Assembly (NCBI RefSeq): GCF_001262505.1
Contig: NZ_KQ410747.1
Span: 1-53,795, forward strand
DNA from: Shinella sp. SUS2
Lineage (GTDB): Bacteria > Pseudomonadota > Alphaproteobacteria > Rhizobiales > Rhizobiaceae
Direction of reading: 5' to 3'
Length of the DNA stretch: 53,795 bases
Shown: one piece after another, positions 32,881-41,436 of the stretch
Numbering within the stretch: position 1 is the first letter of the stretch
Layout: every line of letters starts with the position of its first letter
Position numbers and translations under genes: made by a program
Notes under the pieces: generated by a model
Told to the model about the DNA's origin: nothing
The model's input: the letters and a program-made list of their open reading frames with translations, nothing else
Database searches by the model: none

Positions 32881-33837
32881 ATGGATGAGATCGAGAAAGA
32901 GACCACACGCCCGGCCTGTGTGGAAAAACCCGCCAGCCGGGAAAATCCATTGGGCAACCCGACCGATGGCGGGCTGCCCGCGCATCACGCCCTCGACGCG
33001 CTGTTTCTGTCTGAGATCACCGAAACTCTCGGCATGCCGGCGGGCACGCCGGCCACTCTGCTTGGGGCGGGGCAGAACAATCTCGTCTACGACGTCGGGG
33101 GTGAACTCGTTCGGCTACCGCGCCATGCGACAGCGGAAAACGAACTTGAGCGCGAGGCGCGCGTGCTTGCGGTGCTCAAGCCATTGCTTCCGGCGCCGAT
33201 ACCGGCCCTGAGGGTGTGTCGGAGCGGACAGAGGGTGTTTTCAGTCCATCCCCGAATTCAGGGTGAACCGCTTTCGACCCTGCGGGTTTTGACCGACGAA
33301 CAGCAGCGTGGGCTGGCCGCGGATCTTGGCGGTTTCCTGCGTGCCCTGCACGCGGTTCCAGCCGCCCTTCTGCCCGATCTTGCAGGGGCATTGCCTTCGA
33401 TGGAGTGGGATGACTTGCGTTCGCGGTGCGAAGCGCTTGCCTTCCCCCTATTGGCCCCGAGGGCAGTCAGCCGCTTGCGTCGGGCGTTCGACGATTTTCT
33501 GGCCGTTTGCGATGCACTGCCGCGCTCTGTCCTGCATGGGGATTTCGGGACAGGGAACATTCTCATCCATGAAGGCCGTCTCTCCGGTGTGATCGATTTC
33601 TCCGGGTGCGATCTGGGTGATGAGGCCTATGACTATGCCAGCCTGGCCGCGGGGCTCGGCGATGCCTTTGTCGATACGATGCTGAACCGTTTTCAAATGG
33701 GAGAGGGATTCCGTGACCGTATGCGTTTCTACCGGCTCACCTTTCCCTTGCTCGACATTCTGCATGGTGTCGAACATGGCGACCGGGAAACGCTGCATGC
33801 CGGCGTGGAGGCGTTCTCGGAGACGAATTTGCTCTGA
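32881..33837 (+). CDS. Aminoglycoside phosphotransferase (APH)-family protein
   Basis: A 318-residue kinase-like protein. GAGQNNLVYDVGGELVRLPR forms the N-lobe with the ATP lysine position taken by Arg in the VRLPR strand. VLHGDFGTGNILI holds the catalytic Asp and the Asn metal ligand, and GVIDFSGCDLGDEAYDYASL holds the second metal-binding Asp. Such proteins phosphorylate small molecules, sugars or antibiotics; the substrate is not clear, and resistance should not be assumed. The start is uncertain: ATG 32881 has no good ribosome site, and ATG 32830 is in frame. It runs alone and is divergent from the ECF42 operon. Confidence 0.8.
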   Translation: MDEIEKETTRPACVEKPASRENPLGNPTDGGLPAHHALDALFLSEITETLGMPAGTPATLLGAGQNNLVYDVGGELVRLPRHATAENELEREARVLAVLKPLLPAPIPALRVCRSGQRVFSVHPRIQGEPLSTLRVLTDEQQRGLAADLGGFLRALHAVPAALLPDLAGALPSMEWDDLRSRCEALAFPLLAPRAVSRLRRAFDDFLAVCDALPRSVLHGDFGTGNILIHEGRLSGVIDFSGCDLGDEAYDYASLAAGLGDAFVDTMLNRFQMGEGFRDRMRFYRLTFPLLDILHGVEHGDRETLHAGVEAFSETNLL

Positions 33838-34043
33838 GGTCAGGCCTTTGGCGCGGCGGGCTTCCCGGTTTCGGCGGCATGTACTGGCAACGGATTGTTC
33901 GAGCATCTGGCGGCAGTGATGCCGTGCCCAGCGGCGACCTCGCAAAGCGTACTGCGACCCTCGCCCCCTGTGCGGCTATCTGCATGATCGCATCACGTCG
34001 ACGGTGCTGTTGATGATCTATAAGAGAACCCGGTCCCTTTTGA

Positions 34044-34919
34044 TTATGCGTTCAAGATCCAGTCCCTGAACGCCGAAATCTTCGGCTGTTGTTGCTTGTT
34101 GTCGGGGCAGATGAGGTAGTAGGCAAAATCCTCCATATTCACGGCAGGAGACAATTGGACCAAGCGGCCATCTCGCAGTTCGTCTTCAACCAGAGCTGCC
34201 GGCAGAAGCCCTGCACCCTGGCCAGCAAGGATCGCCTTTAGCAGGAGCCCGCTGTCATCGAAGGACGGGCCGCGCGCTGCCATCCGCTCGGGCACACCGT
34301 GCGTTTCAAACCACAGGTTCCAGCCCTTCCGTTCGGCATCGTGGACCTGCGGCCAGTGCGCGAGGTCCGATGGTCGGCCAGGAAGCCCCAGCCGCTCGAC
34401 CAGTCCAGGCGTCGCCACCGCTGCCACCTCAACGGTGACGATACGATCGCTGCGAAGCCCGGGATAGCGGCCCAGCCCGTGCCGGATCGCGACATCCACT
34501 TCCGAACGAGAGAAGTCGACGAGTGCGTTGCTGGTGACGATCTGGAGATCAATGTCGGGTTGGATCTCTCGAAAGGATGACAACCGCGGAACGAGCCAGG
34601 CCGACGCGAAGAAGGGCGTGGCGCTGACGGTGAGCAGCCCGGAGTCCCGCTGAGCTGCGATCCGCTCGGATGCGTCTGCGATTTGGCGGAATGCATTGCG
34701 TATCGAAGGCAAATAGTCATGCCCCGCGTCGGTCAGATAGATTCCCCGTGTCACCCGCTCAAAAAGCCTCACCCGCAGGTGTTCTTCCAGAACCTTGATC
34801 ATCTGGCTGACCGCTCCCGGCGTCACGCACAGTTCCTCCGCCGCGTGCTTGATTGAGAGGTGGCGAGCAGCAGCCTCGAACGCTTTGAGCGCATTCAGCG
34901 GCGGTAAACGGTTCGTCAT
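34044..34919 (-). CDS. LysR family transcriptional regulator (GcvA-like)
   Basis: A 291-residue LysR regulator. Residues 1-65 carry the winged helix: LPPLNALKAFEAAARHLSIKHAAEELCVTPGAVSQMIKVLEEHLRVRLFERVTRGIYLT. The 'P-L-N-A-L-K-A-F-E-A-A-A-R-H-L-S' start is the mark of the GcvA branch. The rest is the periplasmic-binding-protein-like effector domain, with VSATPFFASAWLVPRLSSF, the VDVAIRHGLGRYPGL strand and a GAGLLPAALVEDELRDGRLV stretch. It is divergent from an amidase gene across a 180-base AT-rich gap and most likely controls the amidase and the MFS carrier. Confidence 0.88.
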   Translation of the reverse strand: MTNRLPPLNALKAFEAAARHLSIKHAAEELCVTPGAVSQMIKVLEEHLRVRLFERVTRGIYLTDAGHDYLPSIRNAFRQIADASERIAAQRDSGLLTVSATPFFASAWLVPRLSSFREIQPDIDLQIVTSNALVDFSRSEVDVAIRHGLGRYPGLRSDRIVTVEVAAVATPGLVERLGLPGRPSDLAHWPQVHDAERKGWNLWFETHGVPERMAARGPSFDDSGLLLKAILAGQGAGLLPAALVEDELRDGRLVQLSPAVNMEDFAYYLICPDNKQQQPKISAFRDWILNA

Positions 34920-35099
34920 AGCTTAGGTTATCTAATTTATATGCATTAAATCTTCTGGTTTGCCTGTATACGAAAGGCACCATAAGTCTGGCTTTTATAG
35001 GATGTCAATACAGCAATCGAGCTGGTCTACGTGCTATAAATTCTAAATCATAGAGATGGTGCGCCTCCGGGCGCGCAATTGGAGAAAGGGCTTAGGCAT
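34920..35099. promoter_or_regulatory. AT-rich divergent promoter region, LysR gene and amidase gene
   Basis: This 180-base gap is much richer in A and T than both flanking genes, as expected for overlapping LysR and target promoters. I could not fix a single T-N11-A operator with confidence. Confidence 0.4.
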
Positions 35100-36536
35100 A
35101 TGTCTTTCAAGATGGAATTCTGTGATCTGACGGAGGTTGGGGAACTCATCGCCCGGCGGGTGATCACCTCGAGGGAGGTCACGGAAGCGCTTCTGGCGCG
35201 CATTCACCGCTTGGACGGCAGATTGAGGACATATGCCCGGGTCCTGGACGACCGGGCGCTCCGTCAGGCGGAAGCGGCCGATCGGGAGATCCGGGAGGGC
35301 GTGCACCGGGGGCCGCTCCACGGCGTTCCCATCGCAGTAAAGGACCTGTGCTGGACCGAGGGCGTGGCAACTGCCGGCGGCACTGTGATCCATGGAGATT
35401 TTGTTCCGACACACGATGCGACCGTCGTGCGGAAATTGACGGAAGCAGGCGCAGTGCTGATCGGCAAGACCCAGCTCACCGAGGGGGCGTATTCCGACTA
35501 CCATCCGTCGATACCGCCGGTGTGCAATCCCTGGAACAGCGCGTATTGGGCAGGCATCTCCTCCGGTGGATCGGCAGCCGCCACCGCAGCCGGCCTATGC
35601 TTCGGGGCGATTGCCTCCGATACCGGCGGGTCGATCCGCTGGCCCTGTGCAGCCAACGGCGTCAGCGGCCTCAAGCCGACCTGGGGCCGCGTCAGCCGCC
35701 ATGGGACGTTCGACCTCGCGCCGTCGCTGGACCACATCGGCCCAATTGCCCGAAGTGTCGTGGGTGTAGCAGCCCTTTTCAAGGCAATTGCCGGACACGA
35801 TGTCGATGACCCGACGACAAGCTCTCGCCCGGTTGTCGACTATATGGCCGACACGTTCGCAGACGTGCGCGGCAAGCGCATTGGCATCGACCGAAACTGG
35901 AATAGTGACGACGTCGATGTCGGGACACAGGTCGCGCTGGCCGAAGCGTGTGCGGTCTTCTCGGATCTCGGAGTCGAGATCGTTGACGTCTCTTTTCCGG
36001 ATGTCCGCCAGATCGTCCTTGACTGGACGCCGAATTGTGCCGTCGAGGCGGCTGTCGTCCATGAGGCGGCCTATGCGCTCCACAAGGAACAATACGGCCC
36101 CATTTTGTCATCCGTCGTCGAGGCCGGGATGGCCGTTTCAGGGATGGACTATCAACGCATACTGCTCCGCCGAGCCGCCTTCCGCGGGCAGGTCGAAGCT
36201 CTGCTGTCTTCGGTCGATGCTGTGCTGACCCCCATCCACCCTTTTGCACCGCTCACGCTGAAGACGATCGCGACACTTGGCGAGCAACCCGAGCTGATCG
36301 CCAAGCTGCAACGCTACACTTGCCCTTTCAACATGAGCGGGCACCCGACACTTGCGTTCCCCGGAGGGGTCTCGGCGGACGGCATGCCAATCGGCCTTCA
36401 GCTGATCGCCGCCGCATTCGATGAAAGCTCGCTTCTGGCGCTCGGCGCGGCGTTTCAGGGCTGGACGGAATGGCATCGCCGTCGCCCGGATCTCGATGAC
36501 GGGCTGGCCGAAAGTCACGTCGCAGGAGCAGCGTGA
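35100..36536 (+). CDS. Amidase (amidase signature family)
   Basis: A 478-residue amidase-signature enzyme. The catalytic Lys is Lys81 in HGVPIAVKD. The signature AGISSGGSAAATAAGLCFGAIASDTGGSIRWPC holds the cis-serine (Ser154 or Ser155) and the nucleophile Ser178. The length is normal. It hydrolyses a carboxamide to acid and ammonia in the cytoplasm. The start is ATG 35100 behind GGAGAAAGGG; a TTG 21 bases upstream is in frame but would lie on the ribosome site. It is not a GatA: no gatB or gatC lies nearby, and it stands with a LysR regulator and an MFS carrier in a catabolic setting. The amide used is unknown. Confidence 0.88.
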   Translation: MSFKMEFCDLTEVGELIARRVITSREVTEALLARIHRLDGRLRTYARVLDDRALRQAEAADREIREGVHRGPLHGVPIAVKDLCWTEGVATAGGTVIHGDFVPTHDATVVRKLTEAGAVLIGKTQLTEGAYSDYHPSIPPVCNPWNSAYWAGISSGGSAAATAAGLCFGAIASDTGGSIRWPCAANGVSGLKPTWGRVSRHGTFDLAPSLDHIGPIARSVVGVAALFKAIAGHDVDDPTTSSRPVVDYMADTFADVRGKRIGIDRNWNSDDVDVGTQVALAEACAVFSDLGVEIVDVSFPDVRQIVLDWTPNCAVEAAVVHEAAYALHKEQYGPILSSVVEAGMAVSGMDYQRILLRRAAFRGQVEALLSSVDAVLTPIHPFAPLTLKTIATLGEQPELIAKLQRYTCPFNMSGHPTLAFPGGVSADGMPIGLQLIAAAFDESSLLALGAAFQGWTEWHRRRPDLDDGLAESHVAGAA

Positions 36537-36690
36537 TGAGCATGTTCGACGAAGCGGCATGCCTCCCCGGTATGCCTGGTTTCGCATGGCCCGAAATGCG
36601 CAAAGGCGCGATCCGTGGTCGGTTTGAGATTGCGCCGAGGCATCGGCCTCTCCACGGGCTTCAGTGCGGCGCAGCCGGCGGAGGGCTCTC

Positions 36691-37935
36691 GTGATCTCCC
36701 CCAAACAGTCATTCGTGCTCTTCTACGGCTGGTTCGTCGTCGCTGCAGCCTTTGTCATAACCTTCGTCGGCTTTGGAAGCGCCTATACGTTCAGCTCATT
36801 TCTTCAGCCGCTTCAAGAGGAGTTCGGAGCATCCCGTGGATCGGTATCCCTGGTCTTTTCGTTGGCGGGCTTCCTCTATTTCGCGCTCGGTGTCGTTTCC
36901 GCTCCGCTCGCGGATCGGTACGGTGTGAAGGTTCTTTCCGCAATCGGAATGATGCTTGTTGGACTGGGCCTGCTCATGGCCGGGCGGGCGCAGACCATTC
37001 TACAGGTCTACGCAGCCTATAGCATCGGCATTGGAATGGGCGTCGGCAGCGCCTATGTGCCGACGCTTGGGGCCGTGCAGCGCTGGTTCGTCAGTCGCCG
37101 TGGTCTTGCCTCCGGCCTTGCGGTCAGCGGCATCGGAATTGGTACCCTCGCGCTGCCGCCGTTTGCGACGTGGCTGATCTCGGGCTTCGGCTGGCGCAGC
37201 GCGTACACGACGCTGGGTGTCATTGCGATCGTTCTCGGCGTGTTGGCGGCGTTCGTGATGGAAGACGAGCCGGCACGTCGTGGACTATCGCCCGATGGTG
37301 CCGATAGCATCCGAAATGCCGGTTCGCCGCAATCGGGCCACGATATGTCCGTGGGGCAAGCCGTCCGGACGCGGCGCTTCCATGCGCTGTATCTCGCATC
37401 TCTCTTTGGTGCGTTTGGGGTGTTCGTCCCCTTCGTTCATCTGGTGCCCTATGCGATCGACCATGGCGTTTCGGCGGCGGTTGCAGTGTGGCTGCTTGGT
37501 GCCATCGGCATCGGCAGCACGGTCGGCCGCTTCTTCCTGGGCGGCATTGCGGACCGGATGGGCAGGGAGATGTTCCTGATCGCCATGTATATCGGCATGG
37601 CTTCCTCTCTCGCGATCTGGTCCGTTGCTGCTTCTTTCGGTCTGCTCCTCCTATTCGCGCTCATTTTCGGCCTCTTCTATGGTGGCTGGGTCGCAATCCT
37701 GCCAGCTGTCGTTGCCGATCTGTTTGGCGCGCGCCAAGCCGGCCGCATCATCGGCGTTCTCTATACCAGCGTTGCCATAGGCACGCTCGCTGGGCCGAGC
37801 GCGGCGGGCTTCATCTACGACTTTAGCCAGAGTTACTTCATTCCCATCGCAGTCAGCGCCGCATCAAACGTCGTTGCTGTGGTTGTCACGGCAATGGCGG
37901 CCTACCGGGAGGCTGCGCCGGGAGCATCTCTGTGA
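36691..37935 (+). CDS. MFS transporter (OFA/monocarboxylate-like)
   Basis: A 414-residue major facilitator with 12 helices. The start FVLFYGWFVVAAAFVITFVGFGSAYTFSSFLQPLQEEFGASRGSVSLVFSLAGFLYF is characteristic of the oxalate:formate/monocarboxylate branch, as are the R-W-F (QRWFVSRRGLASGLAVSG) region and the central loop before VGQAVRTRRFHALYLASLFGAFG. I chose GTG 36691, which has GGAGGG seven bases before it. It lies 154 bases after the amidase and is likely co-transcribed, importing the amide or exporting its acid product. Confidence 0.85.
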   Translation: MISPKQSFVLFYGWFVVAAAFVITFVGFGSAYTFSSFLQPLQEEFGASRGSVSLVFSLAGFLYFALGVVSAPLADRYGVKVLSAIGMMLVGLGLLMAGRAQTILQVYAAYSIGIGMGVGSAYVPTLGAVQRWFVSRRGLASGLAVSGIGIGTLALPPFATWLISGFGWRSAYTTLGVIAIVLGVLAAFVMEDEPARRGLSPDGADSIRNAGSPQSGHDMSVGQAVRTRRFHALYLASLFGAFGVFVPFVHLVPYAIDHGVSAAVAVWLLGAIGIGSTVGRFFLGGIADRMGREMFLIAMYIGMASSLAIWSVAASFGLLLLFALIFGLFYGGWVAILPAVVADLFGARQAGRIIGVLYTSVAIGTLAGPSAAGFIYDFSQSYFIPIAVSAASNVVAVVVTAMAAYREAAPGASL

Positions 37936-38485
37936 AACAGCCTGTGCGGCCGGTGTCTATAGCGGACGAAACCGGCCGCACGCGCTATTGCATTCAGTCT
38001 TCAACGGAAGCCGGCTGTCACTCTACCGCCGCTGACGTGGGCTTGACCGCGCGGGCACGCGTGGCCGCTTTCAATGGGAAACAGGGGTCTTGGTTTTTTA
38101 CGGAAATGGCAGGCTACCGGCGAGCACAACCGGGACTCCTGCCGTAATCGCCCTGCTTTCCATCGCCAGACGCTCCAGAACGGTTCTATTCCGGACAGAG
38201 TCTCCCCGGGTATCGCGAATCCTCCCGTGTAAACCATTTGGCTAGGGCCGGGACCTTTCAGTCACGTTGCCTCGATGCACGAGAGTTCTACGATGGGGCC
38301 TGGTCAGTGATCTGGCCCCCTGCCAGACGCATCGGCTGGGCGGAACCGTGCCGGCAGCCCCTGATCCCCATCCTTGCCGACACGGTGAGGGAGACCCCGA
38401 GGCGCCCCCTGTCCTCGTCCTCCGGGTCTCCCTCACGCCCTGCGCGACTGTCAGGTCCAACCGTCCTCTCCGGAAGGGTTCTCTC
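37936..38485. other. 550-bp gap with strong RNA structure, no recognised gene upstream of the small ORF
   Basis: One 71-codon frame starts with a GTG overlapping the MFS stop (37932-38147), but its product shows no motif and ends abruptly, so I do not call it. TTACGG and CAGG blocks at about 38098-38112 pair with CCTGCCGTAA at 38138-38147, a possible terminator of the MFS transcript. A long hairpin at 38385-38436 is described separately. Confidence 0.5.
38385..38436 (+). other. Long two-part hairpin upstream of a small ORF
   Basis: GTGAGGGAGACCC at 38385-38397 pairs perfectly (13 bp) with 38424-38436. Inside, CGAGG at 38398-38402 pairs with CCTCG at 38413-38417, leaving a 10-base loop and a 6-base bulge on one side. 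It ends 49 bases before the ATG of the 56-residue ORF, so it may be a leader structure or a separate repeat element. Confidence 0.5.
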
Positions 38486-38656
38486 ATGGAAAAGGTGAAG
38501 GAACGAAAGATCGTACCCGCCCCCACGCAAGGCACGGCGGACACGACAGTCGAAAAGACAGACAAAAGCGTTGCAACGCTTGCAGATCTCTTCCATCGCT
38601 ATCGGCGCGAAGGCTGGAGCGACAGCGAGATCGAAATGGGTATCGCCGGCCAGTAG
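38486..38656 (+). CDS. Small hypothetical protein, 56 residues
   Basis: A short charged protein. The first 30 residues are polar and probably disordered (MEKVKERKIVPAP, then T- and K-rich). The end, VATLADLFHRYRREGWSDSEIEMGI, looks like one amphipathic helix followed by a second. GGAAGGG stands 8 bases before the ATG, which is the main reason to believe it. It stops 16 bases before the convergent glycosidase gene. I recognise no family. It might be a regulator or an antitoxin-like peptide, but nothing proves that. Confidence 0.45.
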   Translation: MEKVKERKIVPAPTQGTADTTVEKTDKSVATLADLFHRYRREGWSDSEIEMGIAGQ

Positions 38657-38671
38657 TGCGGGTTGGTCCTG

Positions 38672-40012
38672 TCAGCGTGAAGCACCATTCCTTATGAGAA
38701 GAAGCCAGTCGCTGGAGCCGGAGGCGTTCTGTGAGGACGGCGCCTGCAGCCGGTGGATACCCGTGTCCTTGTCCAGCGGGACGGATCGGCTTATCGCGCC
38801 GGTAGACGGGTCGTACCATTCGGCGACCGGATCCGGGACCGTAAGCCCTGGCGCATCGACCTCCACGGAGACCGCGTCATAGAGATAGGCCACGGCGAAC
38901 GATCCGTCGTCTGCAAGGGCCGAGATCGCGGTCGCTGTGGGCAATCCCTTGGCTTTGAGGGCGAAGCCCCGGTCGGCAGGCTGCAGCTTCCACCAGTCGA
39001 GGCGTTCGAAAAATGCGGCAAGATGGCCGATGCTTTGCGCGCCGTCGCTCGCGAGCGCCTGCCGCCAGCCCGCCGGGGCGTCATAGAGGCCGGGTCCGCC
39101 AAAATGCCAGACGGGATTGTTGCCATAGATCTGACCGCTTGCCCCCGACAGCAGCGCGCCATAGGCGATCTTGCGGATTTCCGACGCGCCGACGCCATGT
39201 TCATTTTCGTAGCGAGATTCGATGAGGAAAAACGGTCGGCGCGGCCCGGAGCGATGGCGTGCCAGAACCGCTGCGGCCACATCGCCATAGGTGTAGACGG
39301 TGTCGAGCTTCAGCCAGTCTGCACCCTGCCAGTAAAGGCTCGTCGTCGAGTCGCGATCCCCGTGCACGGTCTGGAGGGCACGGGGATTGCCCGTCTCGAT
39401 GCCTGAGGCCAGGGCTTCCACGAGGCGTTTGTCGGGTGGATCATAGTCACCGCCCTGAACCCAGATGATGTTCGGATAACGGGCAAAACGCGCACCGACA
39501 TAGCGGCCATAGGCTTGCAGCGCCGCTGGACCGGCCGCTGCCACTTCACCGTACCAGCCCTGCGGGCCGCCATTGGCACCAAGATAGGCGGGTGCCAGAA
39601 GAACGAGCATGTCGGCGCTCAGCGCGATATCGAGCATACGTTCGGCCGCCGCGAAATAGCGGTCATTCGGCCTGGTGAAGTTGCCCGGTTCGAGAAAGGG
39701 TGCGACGCCCTCGATGTTGTTGGGCGCGTTCCGGGCGAATTCGTGCTCTATGAGCGAGACCAGCAGGGTGTTGAAGCCGCGCGCCTTCCGGTCGGCGATG
39801 TAGGATTGCGCCTCTTCCGGCGAGAGGTCCGCGATCATCGACCAGGCCGAATCTCCCGTGATGAGAAACGGTTTTCCCGTCTGGTCTTCGAGATGGAGGC
39901 CGTTCGGCGCGAGGCGCAGTGGAAACCTTACATTCTCCGCATCGACTGTACTGGCCGGAAGCAGGAGGCCGGCAAGCAGGCAGGCGCCGAGGGCAAGACG
40001 GAGGAGATGCAT
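38672..40012 (-). CDS. Secreted DUF4038 / GH140-like glycoside hydrolase
   Basis: A 446-residue exported protein. The signal peptide ends near VDA at residue 25. The TIM-barrel of DUF4038 (apiosidase-like, GH140) is seen in LHLEDQTGKPFLITGDSAW, EEAQSYIADRKARGFNTLLVSLIEHEF, NIIWVQGGDYDP (Asp189, likely acid/base) and RPFFLIESRYENEHG (Glu265, likely nucleophile). A C-terminal beta domain follows from about 350. GH140 enzymes cleave rare sugar linkages of plant pectin; similar proteins also sit in bacterial polysaccharide loci. Here it lies 27 bases downstream of a glycosyltransferase gene on the same strand, so it may trim or turn over the cell's own polysaccharide. Confidence 0.75.
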   Translation of the reverse strand: MHLLRLALGACLLAGLLLPASTVDAENVRFPLRLAPNGLHLEDQTGKPFLITGDSAWSMIADLSPEEAQSYIADRKARGFNTLLVSLIEHEFARNAPNNIEGVAPFLEPGNFTRPNDRYFAAAERMLDIALSADMLVLLAPAYLGANGGPQGWYGEVAAAGPAALQAYGRYVGARFARYPNIIWVQGGDYDPPDKRLVEALASGIETGNPRALQTVHGDRDSTTSLYWQGADWLKLDTVYTYGDVAAAVLARHRSGPRRPFFLIESRYENEHGVGASEIRKIAYGALLSGASGQIYGNNPVWHFGGPGLYDAPAGWRQALASDGAQSIGHLAAFFERLDWWKLQPADRGFALKAKGLPTATAISALADDGSFAVAYLYDAVSVEVDAPGLTVPDPVAEWYDPSTGAISRSVPLDKDTGIHRLQAPSSQNASGSSDWLLLIRNGASR

Positions 40013-40039
40013 GGCGGATCCTTTCGAGGAGGATATCGG

Positions 40040-41236
40040 TCACAGTCGCTCACGGACGAGGCGCAGCCAGTTTTTCACCGGAGCGGGAAGGTAGGTCCGC
40101 AAGCCCGGGCGCAGGCCGGGCGGCAACGACCAGTTCTCGATGGGGAGGGATGGGGCGATCGGCGGAGGATTCGATGCAGTCTTGCGCAGTGCCTCGGCAT
40201 ACCGCATCGCCATGCGCTCCACGGTGAAGCTTCGCGCCACCTTGCGCCGGGCGCCGGCGGACAATTGTGCAAGGCGCAGGCGATCGCCATCGAGGGCGTA
40301 GACGAGGTCGGCGGCCTTCCTCCGGTCACCGATGGGAAACAGAAGACCGTCGTGACCGTCGTCGACGACCATGTCCGTGACGCCGCGAAGGGCGGAGGCG
40401 ATCGGCACGCAGCCTGCTGCCATGGCCTCCAGCAGGGTCATGGGTAGCCCCTCATAGCGTGACGGCATGAGAAGGATGTCATGGCGTGCCATCAGCGCCG
40501 GGACGGCCTGGAGGCCGACCGATCCCAGAAACTCGACTCGCGGCGAGGCGGGCAGGGCTGATCGGAGGCGGGGGAGGTCCGGACCATCGCCTGCGATCGT
40601 CAGCCGCGCGGTGCCGGGGGATCGCGCGAAAATCTCCGGCAGCCACAGCACCCCCTTCGAGGCATCCTCGATCCGACCGAGGAACAGGAGGCGAAGGCCT
40701 TCTCCCTCGAACCGTGATGCGCGGTCCTGCGACGGAAAATCACTCAGCGAAACGGCGTTCGGGATGACAAAGGTGCGGCCGGCGGGAAAACCATGGCGCT
40801 CGACGAGATCATCCCGGGCACGGCGGCACACGCAGATGGTTGCGTGCACATGCGGTGCGATGGCGCCGGCCGCGGCATAGGTGCCGGGCGTGATGTTATG
40901 CACGACCATGAAACGCAGGATTTCGGGCGGCAGGTAACGCACGATGTTCGTCTGGAGGCGATCGCTGAGGACATTGACAACGACCCCATCGAACCCCTCT
41001 GCCAGAATGGCGTCGGTAAGACGGCGGGCTGTTTCCCGGTCATCCGAGAAAGCCTCGGTGTCGATCCCGGTGCCCAGATCCGCGGCATCTGCAAGTGCTG
41101 GATCGATGTTGCCTGTCTTGTGGCAAAGCCCGAGCCAGCGGAGTTCGATGTCGTACGGCGCGAGCCCCCTGCGAAGCTGCGTGAAAACGGTGTAGGTACC
41201 GCCGAGATGCGGGAGAACGAAATAGGCGAGCTTCAT
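40040..41236 (-). CDS. Glycosyltransferase family 4
   Basis: A 398-residue GT-B glycosyltransferase. The N-domain starts KLAYFVLPHLGGTYTVFTQL. The C-domain holds LRLLFLGRIEDASKGVLWLPEIF and the E-x7-E motif in RYEGLPMTLLEAMAAG, which binds the nucleotide-sugar donor with retention. I start at ATG 41236, since the longer open frame upstream has no family residues. It probably adds one sugar to the repeat unit on the cytoplasmic face of the membrane. It is divergent from the pyruvyl-transferase gene, and the two share a 200-base promoter region. Confidence 0.87.
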   Translation of the reverse strand: MKLAYFVLPHLGGTYTVFTQLRRGLAPYDIELRWLGLCHKTGNIDPALADAADLGTGIDTEAFSDDRETARRLTDAILAEGFDGVVVNVLSDRLQTNIVRYLPPEILRFMVVHNITPGTYAAAGAIAPHVHATICVCRRARDDLVERHGFPAGRTFVIPNAVSLSDFPSQDRASRFEGEGLRLLFLGRIEDASKGVLWLPEIFARSPGTARLTIAGDGPDLPRLRSALPASPRVEFLGSVGLQAVPALMARHDILLMPSRYEGLPMTLLEAMAAGCVPIASALRGVTDMVVDDGHDGLLFPIGDRRKAADLVYALDGDRLRLAQLSAGARRKVARSFTVERMAMRYAEALRKTASNPPPIAPSLPIENWSLPPGLRPGLRTYLPAPVKNWLRLVRERL

Positions 41237-41436
41237 GGCCAACCCCCTGCATTCTTTGTCGTCGCACGGCGGAGACATTGGAATCCGCCCGTTCGAACCG
41301 CCACAGCCCTCCTTCGCGACAACGCCCCGCCGATCTACCTCTTCCGGATGAGGCTGCGGTACGAAGGAGGGCGTTTTCTGCCCTCTGCCCGGGCGCGATA
41401 ATCCTGCCGCTATCGCGCTCCGGATGGGACCTACGG

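Noticed and set aside
32881..33837. Antibiotic resistance gene
   Set aside because: The APH fold is used by many kinases; nothing beyond the general motifs points to an antibiotic substrate.
35100..36536. GatA subunit of the tRNA amidotransferase
   Set aside because: There are no gatB or gatC genes; the LysR regulator and MFS carrier around it indicate a catabolic amidase.
37932..38147. A 71-codon frame whose GTG overlaps the MFS stop
   Set aside because: The overlap is attractive, but the product has no recognisable fold and a weak start, so I only mention it in the gap entry.
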